A DNA stretch of 64,000 nt from Zopfochytrium polystomum (taxonomy: Eukaryota > Chytridiomycota > Chytridiomycetes > Chytridiales > Chytridiaceae), in contig JAIVFJ010000054.1 in NCBI GenBank assembly GCA_025765615.1, positions 186,001-250,000 of the forward strand. The letters run 5' to 3'. The position numbers and the translations under genes are program-made. The notes under the pieces were generated by a model. The model was not told where the DNA came from, did no database searches, and saw only the letters and a program-made list of their open reading frames with translations. Position 1 is the stretch's first letter. Each line of letters opens with the position of its first letter. Shown piece after piece: positions 44,622 to 55,153 of this stretch.

Positions 44622-45474
44622 TCAAGCAGGCGCCATCCGTTGCGCGTCCGACAGGTGAATGACGGGCTCAATGAACAAAGCTCCAGCATAGGCGTCATCG
44701 TCACCAGCGGAGGAGAAATTCGCAAACAGCGGCGCAGCCTGCGAGGTCGACGAGGATGGCTGCTGGGGCCTCTGGAAAGAGGGGAGGTCGATCTGAAGAC
44801 GAACTGGGGTGGGGACTGAGCTGAGAAGATTGCCATTGGCTTGCGCGCGGGGGGGTGGTGCGACCTGGTTCGCGCGGGTGCGGCGGCGCGGAAGAGCAAT
44901 GTCGGATTCAGGGAAAGGGTCGGGAGGGATAGAAGGGGTGACAACCCAGAGAGGCGTCGTTTCCCGTTTCCTTGAATAAATATGTATTTTTTTTTTTTTT
45001 TTTTTTGAGAGAGAGAGAGATTGGTATTCGAAGCAGAGGGGGGCGTTGCACACAAATTCGAAGGGCTGCTTACCAATCCAAACCGGCTGGGCTGACAGTG
45101 GCGAGGCCGTACCTCAGCTGGAAGAAGCGGCGCCAACTTGCGTTCTCGGCTCTTCTCCAACTGGTGTTTTCGTGCCTAGTGCGGGGAAGGCGGGAGCAGC
45201 GGCACTTTGTCAGTATCATCAAAGGCGAAACGAACGGGCCCGGGCTCAGGATTCCCATGCGTTCCAAAAAGCGTTGGCAGCTCTGGAGCCCGCGGGTGTG
45301 CCTGCTTGCTAACCGTTGCAGGATGGGGTGGAGAAGGGCAGAGACAGCAAGGGGGGCAGGGAGGACGGTCGCCCACCTCGTTCCATCGGACACAGAGTCC
45401 TTGAGCTTTGTCGCATTTCGCCAAAAGAGGTGCAGGTCCACGTCGCTTAGGTTTGTCGCAAAGACGTCGGTCAT
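44622..45474 (-). CDS. Small fungal protein with an AreA/GATA N-terminal (DUF1752-like) motif
   Basis: Three exons on the minus strand (45474-45377, 45151-45074, 44970-44622) give 174 aa. The first 55 residues (DVDLHLFWRNATKLKDSV, then SDGTRAENASWRRFFQL) match the short motif found near the N-terminus of fungal nitrogen regulators of the AreA family and related proteins (L-W-R..K-x-K..L-x-x-G-x-R-x-E-N-x-S-W-R). Unlike AreA there is no GATA zinc finger, nor room for one. The rest is Pro/Ser/Gln-rich and probably disordered, ending HLSDAQRMAPA. Its function is unknown; a nuclear regulatory role is an inference from the motif. This is the best fungal marker in the window. Confidence 0.72.
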
Positions 45475-45484
45475 TTCAGCTGCT

Positions 45485-45522
45485 GGCTCGCAGGCAGGCT
45501 CGCAGGCAGGCAGGCAGGCAGG
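45485..45522. repeat. CAGG simple repeat
   Basis: Consecutive CAGG tetramers interrupted by CTCG, just upstream of the start codon of the DUF1752-like gene. Confidence 0.85.
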
Positions 45523-45689
45523 GGAGCGGCGGGCAGGGGAAGGGAGAGAGGGCAGCAAAGGAGAACCTTCAGCTTTCAGCTGCAAGGGTTGAAGGGGAGG
45601 GGTTTTTTTAACTTTTGACCAATTTTTATTCTCGTCTTCTTTCTTTGTTTTGTCAAAAGACCGGGAAATGACGGGAGAGCGAGAACAGG

Positions 45690-45782
45690 AGACAGACAGA
45701 CAGACTGACTGACTGACAGAGAGACAGACAGACAGACAGACAGAAACGCAGGACCTCAGAAACACAGACAGGCAGACAGACA
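45690..45782. repeat. CAGA simple repeat
   Basis: ACAGACAGACTGACTGAC followed by several uninterrupted CAGA tetramers, and a second short block after 45765. It is a microsatellite about 220 bp upstream of the DUF1752-like start. Confidence 0.88.
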
Positions 45783-47309
45783 GTCCCTTCTGCGAATCAC
45801 GAACAACGAGGTTATGGGGCTGGTGTGCGTGTGTGTGACGGCAGTGCGGGGGCGCAGCAACTGTTCGCACAATCGATCGATATCCATCGATGCAGGGAGA
45901 CTCATATTGCGTTTCTGCATTTTGATCCGCACATTGTGGTTGGAGTCCCAGGAAATAGAAATAGAAGTTGCCACGCTTTCTCTCCCACCTCGCCAACGAC
46001 CATTTGGCTCAGTGTTGGCCGCGGTGAAGCGGTTGCGCTGACTGGACGCCGGTTGCACAGACGGAGAGGCCGCTTAAAAGTGGGCCAGCATCTGATCTGC
46101 GGGTAGAGAAGTTAGAAGGAGGAGGTGTTCAAGGAGGTAAGATGATTGAGGGGTTCCTTGGGGAGGGGTTTGGGCGGTCTGCTGTTCGACTCGCCCAGAC
46201 AGGCCACATGACATACCACTTGGGACCACCAACCCCGAGCCGTGCATAAGCACCACATGTGTGAATGGGCGTGTGACTTCGCGGCTTGGGAGCAGGAGAA
46301 CGAGCAGTCGATCCAGAAACCGTTTCTTCGCATCGCTGAGTGTGAACCAGAGGGGTCCAAACCAATATTAATATCATCCCTGGAGACTCGAAATTCATCG
46401 TACACGAGAGAAGTCCAGGTTGTAAATCGAAGTAATAAATGACCAAAGTAAGCGATTATTCTACGCCTTCTTCTGGAGAAGCAACTTCTGGAGTCAAGGA
46501 GCTTACAGCGTATTCCAGCTGAATAACCGTCGGGGAGGTTGCAAAAAGAGTTCAAATTTGTGAGTCTTGGTAGTTTCCTTCGCGATTCTTATTGCAAGTG
46601 AGCAAACAGACCTCTTGAAAACTCAAAAGTGCCTCCCGGTTTAACAGCTGTTCAGAAGCGATCAAAGCTTAGGCCGAATGGCAGACAGATCCTTTCTAAG
46701 GTGCTGTGCACCTCCCGCCCAGCAGACCACGATGTGCAAACTTCACCTCAGTTGCAACCTTTGATCATTCATTACAAGTTTCGCACAATCCGAGAACAAC
46801 ACTCAATAGGGCGGTGATGACAAAGATTAGCACAACGAGTGTACAAGCTTCGATTAAATTTGAATCAGTGTTCATGCTGTACCGCGCCACTGCTTTGAAA
46901 GGTTGCTTGAGCTGCAGTTTGGTGGAACACGCGTCCCAGTTGCAGAAAGCTCGTATCTTCAGTCACGAGTGTCCGGAACGTTCGGATTCGACACCATAGA
47001 CTGACGTTGCAAGCACTTGTTCATTCTTTCTTTTTTTTTTCCCCGGCACTTGTCTGTCTGTCTGCCTCTCTCGCTCTCTCTCCCTCCCCCCCCTGTCCCT
47101 CTCCCTCCACCATTTCCTCCTTCGCTGCGCTCCTCGTTTCGATCTGTTCTCACTGCTTTTTCGCCCGAAATTCGCTCCCTCTCGGCGAGTCGCACCCAAT
47201 TGAAGGCCCACTCGCTGCTGCGCGAACTCGCCGGACCACTCTCCGTCCTACTCTCCGTGTCCCATTTTCCTCCCGTGCATTCGGCCCGAACTCGCCTGTC
47301 GTCATCGCC

Positions 47310-49104
47310 ATGAGCTTCGCTTCAGCGCTGGTCCGCTCGCCCCCCGCGTCTCGTCTGGGTGGTGCTGTGACCACCTTGCTATCGCGGACAATCGCAGCAC
47401 CAGGTCCGTTGGCAGCTCCGAATAAATAATCCCTTTCTCGCCCGTTATAACCTTGTTCTCCTGCTGAATCGCAGCCAAGTTATCGTCGTCCGTTCACCTC
47501 GGCCATGCTCAGTCGCGTGTTCAGCCAAGGCGATTCGTCCACGTTGTGAGGCTGCAGTTGAGAATGACTTGGTCTTCTAATTGTTAAAATCAAATCGGCA
47601 GCGCACCCCCTGCTTCAGATGCCCCTCTGCTTCAATCGCGCGCACACCTGCCACACTTGGTAAGCTTCACGATGTCGACCTGAGCGCCATCGACCAAGAT
47701 GTGCTCACCGCCTCTTAGTTCGGGCGTACTCCTCGTACGACCGCTCGAAGCCCCACGTCAACATTGGAACGATCGGTCACGTCGATCACGGAAAAACAAC
47801 CCTGACAGCTGCAATCACCAAAGGTATGATTCATTACAGCTGAAATGTCTAGGCTTTCAATTAAAAGGGGGGTATTTTTTCAGTCCTTGCGGAAGCTGGT
47901 GGTGCTGAATTCCGCGACTACGCGTCAATCGACAAGGCTCCGGAGGAACGTGCCCGCGGAATTACGATCAACTCAACCCACGTCGAGTACCAAACTAAAA
48001 ATCGTCACTATGCGCACGTCGACTGCCCAGGCCACGCAGATTACATCAAAAACATGATCACGGGAGCAGCACAAATGGATGGTGCCATCATTGTGGTTTC
48101 CGCTACTGACGGTCAAATGCCTCAAACCAAGGAGCATTTGCTATTGGCCCGTCAAGTCGGTATCACGCATATTGTTGTGTTCGTTAACAAGGTTGATGCC
48201 GTTGACGACAAGGAAATGTTGGAACTCGTGAGTGTCGTGGTTATGGTGGACGGCTGAAGATTGAATGTTCAAGCGTAGGTCGAGATGGAAATGCGCGAAC
48301 TGCTCACAGAGTACGGATTCCCGGGTGACACTGTTCCTATCATCATGGGATCTGCCCTGTGCGCATTGGACGACAAAGAGCCGGAAATTGGCAGAAATGC
48401 CATTATCAAGCTGATGGAGGCTGTGGATGAGTTCATTCCTGTTCCCACCCGCGACCTGGACAAGCCGTTCCTCTTGCCCATCGAAGACGTTTTCTCGATC
48501 GCTGGTCGAGGCACTGTATGCACGGGCCGAGTCGAGCGCGGCGTCGTCAAGAAGGGTGACGAAGTTGAAATCATCGGCTATGGACAAACTTTGAAGACGA
48601 CTATTACGGGTGTCGAAATGTTCCACAAGGAACTGGACCGAGCTGAAGCTGGTGACAATGCTGGTCTTCTCCTTCGGGGCCTCAAGCGGGAGCAAGTTCG
48701 CCGTGGTCAAATTATTGCGGTCCCTGGCACGATCTCGCCTCACAAGTCGTTCATCGCTCAATTGTATGTCCTTACGAAGGATGAGGGCGGCAGGCACACC
48801 TCCTTCTTGGAGAACTACATGCCACAGCTGTACTCCCGAACACTAGACATCACTTGTGCTCTCTTCTGGCCTGACACGGAGCAGGGAATTGCCAACCGGA
48901 ACGAAGGAAAATACATCGCTCCAGGTGACACAGTCGAGATGAAATTCGTGCTCTCCCAGACTATGGCGATAGATGAGGGGATGCGATTCACCATTCGTGA
49001 GGGTGGAAAGACAGTAGGCACTGGTAAGTCTGCCTGGACAGCGCATAGATTGTCGTCTGCTAAAATTAATGCTTCTAGGTGTTGTCACCAAGATTCTTGA
49101 GTAG
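47310..49104 (+). CDS. TUF1: Mitochondrial elongation factor Tu
   Basis: Seven exons (47310-47403, 47475-47545, 47602-47659, 47719-47823, 47884-48227, 48279-49023, 49079-49104) give 480 aa. EF-Tu delivers aminoacyl-tRNA to mitochondrial ribosomes using GTP. An Arg/Ser-rich presequence of about 75 residues is spread over the first four exons, then [15 protein letters not shown] begins the bacterial-type core. The G motifs are GHVDHGKT (G1), RGITI (G2), DCPGH (G3), NKVD (G4) and GSAL (G5). Domains 2 and 3 are complete ([26 protein letters not shown] end, with [12 protein letters not shown] seen). The last exon has only eight codons plus the stop. Confidence 0.96.
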
Positions 49105-51265
49105 ACAAAGGGTGGCCTTTAGCCCGCTCTGTCGTGATCAAAGGAGGTGGAATTTAGGAGTCTGGATGAGGGTGTCAGCGCCGTTTTTGATGTGCTTGGC
49201 ATAGTCTCTCCATAATACATTACTGTATTTGTTCGCGCGGAATGACCAGACTCTCATTTGCGGTGTGGTATTGGAACGTGAAGCTCCCGGATTCCAAAAA
49301 TTAGTATAGTGATTACGCTAAAATCGCAAAGGGAATCAAACCCCCATTATCGTCCATCCTGTGCGGGGGAGACGGGTCCAACACGAATAGAATTGAAACG
49401 GGCAGAAAAGAAGTCGAACTCGACCCATTCGGGTCTGATGCTCCAATTTTCGGATGGTCGTCCATAGAATTGGACAGCGTCGACAGCTGCCGCTCCGCTC
49501 AGACCACCACCTGTTCTAGAGCGACTTTGTGCCGCCTCTGCATCGCCGACAAAGGTGAAACCAGCAGAAAAGAAATGATAGCCGCTTTGATGAAACGAAG
49601 GTACGCTCCAACGGCAGCCCTCAAACCGTCAGCAATTCTAATGGGGACAAACATGACATGAGGCAACGGGACGTACAGGTCGCGACCCAGAAAGCTAAAG
49701 GACTTGCGTTGCAGCCAGCAATGGGAGGGAGGAGAAGGGAGTTGACTCGGTAGGGGTTGGAAGGTTGCCAGCGGGAACTTAACCTGAAAACACTTGGTCA
49801 CGCTTGCTCCAGGCCCTGCTGCAACCACCAGCGAGCTGAATCACATCATACTTGTGCTCATACAACCTGTTAGGTGGAACTGACTGGTTAGCAGCAAGAG
49901 GCACAAGACAGACGCGAACCTATTGTGACAGTCAGTTACTGTTCTACAGAGCAAGCCACCACCAATGCAGACCTGGGCACTGGCTAGTGATATTGACAAA
50001 TACTCAGAGTTTACAGTGATCAGAAACCCAGTGTAAACAGTTTTCCTCCTCCTCTACTCAAGCAGATAATATTGGAGAGGTTTTTACCCTGTGCCAGTCA
50101 CACTCACCTAGTGACTATTATAATTTGCATATCATCATTATATCAATTATTCGTAAGAGAGTCTGTCTCTTTCTCACCAAGTTGGGGAGAAGGGCCACCC
50201 ACAAACACACATCTCCACTTCTTTCACTCCTTCCACTAACTCACTCAGAGCTGACTGTTTACACAAGCCTCTCTCACTGCAGCAGGACTGAGGTGCATAC
50301 ATGCACCTCGAACCCTTAGCCGTACACTAGTTGAAGGGACTCTGTATTGGTGAAGAGAGGAATAAGGGAAAGGAGCCCAAAAAGCAGAGGGAGAGAAAAT
50401 TCTTGCTTGGAGCATCCGCCACAAATGCTCTAAGACTCCCAACCCCTGTGCATGTATGTACTGTACAAACGCCAAAAATAAACAATAAAACAGGGGTGTG
50501 GGTACAGCCTGTCAGGCATCCCATCCCTTGGCAGTCAAGCAATCTCTGCTAGTCACCAAATAAGAAAAGAACTGATGACACAACAGAAACTGTAGAGACA
50601 GAAGAAGTAAAAGTGCTCCCAACGATAAGACAGGTTAGCTGAAAATTTTGCCAGTGGCCCTTCTGATAGTAAGGGTTGCACTTTCACGTCTTTATTCTCA
50701 CGATCACATTCCAAATCATCCGAAAGTCTCAAATTATAATTCAGTTCAGTTCACGAATCGCGAGACTCCAGCAGATCCGAGGACTCCAGGAGCGTAGACA
50801 GTCGAGACTCGTGAGTTCCTTGTGGTAATATTTTTGGGCTTGTACCAGGGAGGTAACAGTATTGGAAACGCACATCGTATCGTTCAGTGATATGATAGTA
50901 TTTCAACAAACACTGTTACTCATTTATTGCTTTCTAATCTGAGGAAAAGTTCATTGGCCAAGGCGCCACTCAGGGATGTTCTGAATTTCTGTTTGCGTTT
51001 GGGAATCATTGTAACAACAAAACATTCAAAGATACACAAAATATATGTGTTGAACTTACTCGGTAGCATGCTTCATATAGAGTTTTGCTCAGAGTGGACA
51101 GTACAATATTAATTTGGGGTGGGCATAAATGTAAGTGCAGGTTAAAGTCTTTCTGTAGAGGGTGGGGGACTGGATCTAAATGATCCCATGTTTCTCCCTT
51201 ATACTTCAACAGCCACTAGACGGTGGTAAATGGCAACTATTTAAGCGCCACATTCAAACATTTTA
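49105..51265. other. 2.2-kb gene-free stretch
   Basis: This is the convergent region between EF-Tu (+) and the adenylate kinase (-). It is A/T-richer than its surroundings, with CT-rich patches (50160-50280). It contains a perfect 9-bp-arm inverted repeat at 50290-50309. No coding region, RNA gene or terminal repeat that would define a mobile element was recognised, though decayed transposon sequence cannot be excluded. Confidence 0.5.
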
Positions 51266-54200
51266 TTATTGAAAGCATGATAATGTTGAGGTCGTTATTG
51301 ATTCAATGTCCCCGTCGGCTGCCACACGCTTCACACGGCCGTCTTTCTCGAAGTGTCTGATCACCGGAAGAGACGCTTCGTGGAAAGTTGTCAGTCTTTT
51401 CTGTATGCTCTCCAGATTGTCGTCCGCGCGGCCGGAAGTCTCCCCACGTTTGAGAAGCCGTGCCGTCAGCACATCATCTGGTGCATCAAAGAAGAGCACG
51501 AAGGTGCATTTTCCGATTTTGCGCTCGAACTCGACTGCTTGGTCCATGGTTCGAGGGAAACCGTCAATAAGAAATCCACTGGTCTTGCCCTTAAGCTCCT
51601 CCATTGCGGCTGTCAGGAGTTGTAGAGTGACGTCCTGCGAGATAAGAGATTCAGCTTGAAACTGACTTTCCTGACAGCAAAACAAAGGAATACCAGTGGG
51701 ACCATCTTTCCCTCGCGCATGATCTCCTCAAGCTCCTGCCCCAACTGTGTTCCCTTTTTGACTTCGTCTCGGAGAAGGTCACCGGTCGACAGGTGTGAGA
51801 ATTGGAGGTCACTAACGATTCTGTCGCATTGAGTTCCTTCGAAGAGTTTCAGTCCTTTGTCACTCTGTTGATTGTGACTTACCTTTTCCCGAGCCCGGCC
51901 CTCCCAAAACGAAGACAATCTTATCTCCTTCAAAAGGCCTCGAAATGCTGGGGATTCCTCCGACTTCTGCAAGCCTCTTCTCAACCTGCAAATAAACTTC
52001 GTTCACTGACTGTGTAGAATCAATTTTGACCAGATTTCCCAGAGACTCGAAGTAGTCAACGACAGGAAGACTTTCAGTTTCGAATGTGTGGAAGCGCTTC
52101 TTAATGGTTTCGATGTTATCGTCTGCGCGCCCAGAGGTTTTGCCACGTTCGAGAAGTCGAGATTCGAGCGTGTCCAAAGGACAGAAGAAGAAAAGTACAG
52201 CCAAAGGATGCGCGATGCATTTTTCGAAGTCTCGAGCTTGTGAGAGGGCGCGAGGGAACCCGTCTGAAGTTGGTAGTGGAATATTGATGCGCGTGAATGG
52301 GAATCTCAAAAAAACAATACAAAAAAAAAAAAGCAATTCTGACCTATCAGAAAACCTGGCGAGTCTGGTGTACTATAGATAGCAGACCTAAGTAGCCCAA
52401 GCATGATTTCTTTTGGAACGATTTTTCCTTCTTTCATTAGGTCGCCGCACATGAGTCCAATAGGGGTTCCTTTGGTGAGCTCTGCGCGCAGTAGATCGCC
52501 AGTTGACAGGTGAGTGAGTCCGTGTTCTCTCGCGAGACGAACGCACTGTGTACCCTTTCCGGATCCAGGGCCACCTTTAAGCTAGATCTCAGTATTTGAC
52601 GACATTCCATTTGTGCAATCAACAGCTCCTACCCAGTACGAAGATAATATTTGATGTAATCGGCTTACCAACTTCAGGTTGGAAATAAAACTTGGTGCAT
52701 TCATAAACCATATCGGGGGAGGGCTCGGATGAAATCTTGGTGAAAGATGTCAGCCCACAGTCAACCGACTTCGGACCTCACCTCAACGCATCTGTCTTGT
52801 GCCTTGAAATAGTCGATAACTGGCATACTCGTGTTGACAAATGTGTTGAATCGTTTCTTGATCGTCTCGATGTTATCGTCAGCCCTTCCGCTAGTCTCGC
52901 CGCGCTTGAGCAGCCGAGCTTCGAGAAGCGTTTCGGGGCAGTTGAAAAATAGAACAAACTTGCATTTATGCAATGTATCCTCAAATGCTTTTGCCTGATC
53001 TAGCTGCCTCGGAAAGCCGTCGATAAGGAAACCTTTCGCTTCGGGAGCCTTTTCCATGGCCTCCTTAAGCAGGCTCAGTGTGACCTCCTGTGCAAGCTTA
53101 TTAAACGAGCTGACAACTATTGGGCTGTTTACCGTTGGTACAATCTTTCCCTCCTTCATAATTGTATCTAACTCCTTTGCCCTTTCGGATCCGCTCGCTA
53201 CTTCTGCCCGGAGAAGATCTCCAGCAGAAAGATGGACATAATCAAATTCCTTTGCGATTCTGACGCACTGTGTTCCTTTCCCGCAGCCGGGCCCACCTTG
53301 GTTATTGGCCGGTTAATTAAGTGGATTTTTACGGCAAAAGCGCTCACCAAGAACAAAGATGATATTTTCCCACGCCTTTCCACGAGGGCCGCTGCTTCCA
53401 CTTGGAAGTTGAGATTGCGCAACTGGAAGAGTATCCCCGATTTCCATCGTCTGCCCGATGGGCGGTAGCGGCGTCTTGGCTTTTTGCGTTCCAGGACGGC
53501 TATTGATGACACTTGCCCTGGCGTTGGCATTTCCAGCGATGGCTCCTTCGGCGTCGAGCAAATGGAGAAAAGGCAAACGACTTGTCGCATAGACCTCGTC
53601 AATGCCAGAGGTCGCTGAAATACGAATCACGCGATTTGTGCCCTCGAAATGCGATACAACGGGAAGAGACTGGTTTTGAAAAGTGTCGAATCGCTTCTTT
53701 ATCGTTTCGAGGTTGTCGTCAGCTCTACCAGAAGTTTTGCCCCTCTCCAGAAGTCGGGACTCAAGAATTTTGAGCGGACATTCAAAAAACAACACGCTTC
53801 GGCATTTTGCGACGGTGGCCTCGAACTCGAGGGCTTGATCCATAGCGCGCGGGAAGCCATCTTCATCGTTCATAACAGATTTTGGTTTGAATCAGGTTCA
53901 CGAAACGAGAACGTGGCACCCACCTAAAAGAAAGCCCGGAGCATCGATATTTTGCATAATCGCGTTTTTCAAGAGGCCGATCATAATATCCTGTTGCCAA
54001 AAAGAATAGTCAGTCTAGAATGGCCTTTTTCATATAGTGTTTTTCAGTACTGACCATTGGAACGATCTTTCCATCTTTCATGAGCTCTCCACACTTCTGG
54101 CCTATAGCAGTTCCATTCTCCAGCTCTTTCCGAAGGAGGTCTCCCGTGGACAAGTGACACAGGTGGAACTCCTTGGCAAGCCTCTCGCATTGTGTTCCCT

Positions 54201-54891
54201 TTCCAGATCCTGGGCCACCTGTGTGCAATTGCCTCCTGAGTGACCCGACGAAGTAAATGCAGACCACTCACCGAGAACGAAGAAGATGTTGGGGTGGTCA
54301 ATCATCACAGCCTGCCCAGCTGGGGAATCTCCCAGAAGCTGTTGGTGGGTGTCTCCAAAATCCTTCGGCTGCGCCACTTCCTCGTGTCCGATTTTATGTA
54401 CGCCAATCGGGTGTTTTGACACAATCGGCTTGCTTGTTATGTCGGGCATAATGAAGGCACCCTTCATGGGCGGAAGGTTGGGAACTTGAGCCAAAGGTTG
54501 GAGGCGCTTCAATCCTCGGTAATCATTGTGTCCAAATGGTGCCTTTCTGTGAGCCTCTTTTCTGCGTTCGTTTGCCTCTTTCATTGGCCCAGGAATGAAT
54601 TGATCCCATAGTATCTTCGACTTTCCTGCCAGAAGATCTCCTTTTCGGATTCTCTGTACGCAGTCTTCGATAAAAGCGAGAGGGTCGTCCGGCTTCGTGT
54701 ATATCAGTCCTGTTACGATACTCTTCAAGCAGGGGGGAAGTGGGTAAGATCGTTGGATGCCCGCCGGCAACTCCTTACAGTTCGTCGAATAAGAAGAGAG
54801 TGAGTACCTCGAGGATTTGGCTGATGTGCTTTTTCTCGAAGTACGTCTTTGCCTCCTGGTGCATCTCCTGGTGGACGTAGCTGACGCTCAT
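51266..54891 (-). CDS. Adenylate kinase with four tandem catalytic domains and a Dpy-30/RIIa-like N-terminus
   Basis: This is a multi-exon minus-strand gene starting at 54891 (MSVSYVHQEMHQEAKTYF) and stopping at 51266-51268, where a minus-strand AATAAA overlaps the stop. An N-terminal helical segment (LKSIVTGLIYTKPDDPLAFI) resembles the docking motif of AK5-like kinases. Four short-LID adenylate/UMP-CMP kinase domains follow, at about 54,280-53,590, 53,310-52,760, 52,590-52,020 and 51,930-51,290. Each keeps the P-loop GGPG(S/C)GKGTQ, an NMP site LSxGDLLR, DGFPR, and the LID RGxTSGRADDN. They interconvert AMP, ADP and ATP. Multi-domain kinases of this kind are known in sperm and algal flagella, and the neighbour CFAP61 supports a flagellar role here. 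Confidence 0.9.
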
Positions 54892-55153
54892 CTCGCCTCG
54901 AGAGCAGATTCAGATGACGACCGAGGCAGACCGACGCCACAACTTTGCTTTGAAATGATGACCTATGTTCCAGATCGCGGCTCGGGTGGACTTCTTCCGC
55001 TAGCGATTGTTTCTGGCATGTAAGATCGCGTAACGGACGGTATGTTGTTGATCTTTGGCGTTGACAGGTGGATGGTTGCTGCGAGCTTCGTTCTCGATGA
55101 ATTGTCACTCGAAAGAGGCCCCATTTTCCGACAAACACGACAAATAATATCCC
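54892..55153. promoter_or_regulatory. Shared divergent promoter of the adenylate kinase and CFAP61
   Basis: This is 262 bp between two start codons pointing apart. Both products are predicted axonemal proteins, so a common bidirectional promoter with coordinated expression during zoospore formation is likely. No TATA box or specific factor site could be assigned. Confidence 0.55.

Larger units (their letters stand above)
45475..47309. other. 1.8-kb gene-free stretch with simple repeats
   Basis: This lies between two divergently transcribed genes. It holds CAGG repeats (45485-45522) and CAGA repeats (45690-45782), plus a C/T-rich stretch just upstream of EF-Tu (47025-47110) that is likely its promoter. 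A minus-strand frame of about 147 codons (46112-46555) has no recognisable homology and I do not call it. No tRNA-like T-arm motif was seen. Confidence 0.5.

Noticed and set aside
46112..46555. 147-codon minus-strand frame in the 45.5-47.3 kb gap
   Set aside because: It has no recognisable domain and an ordinary composition for a chance frame; an overlapping frame of similar length exists on the same strand.
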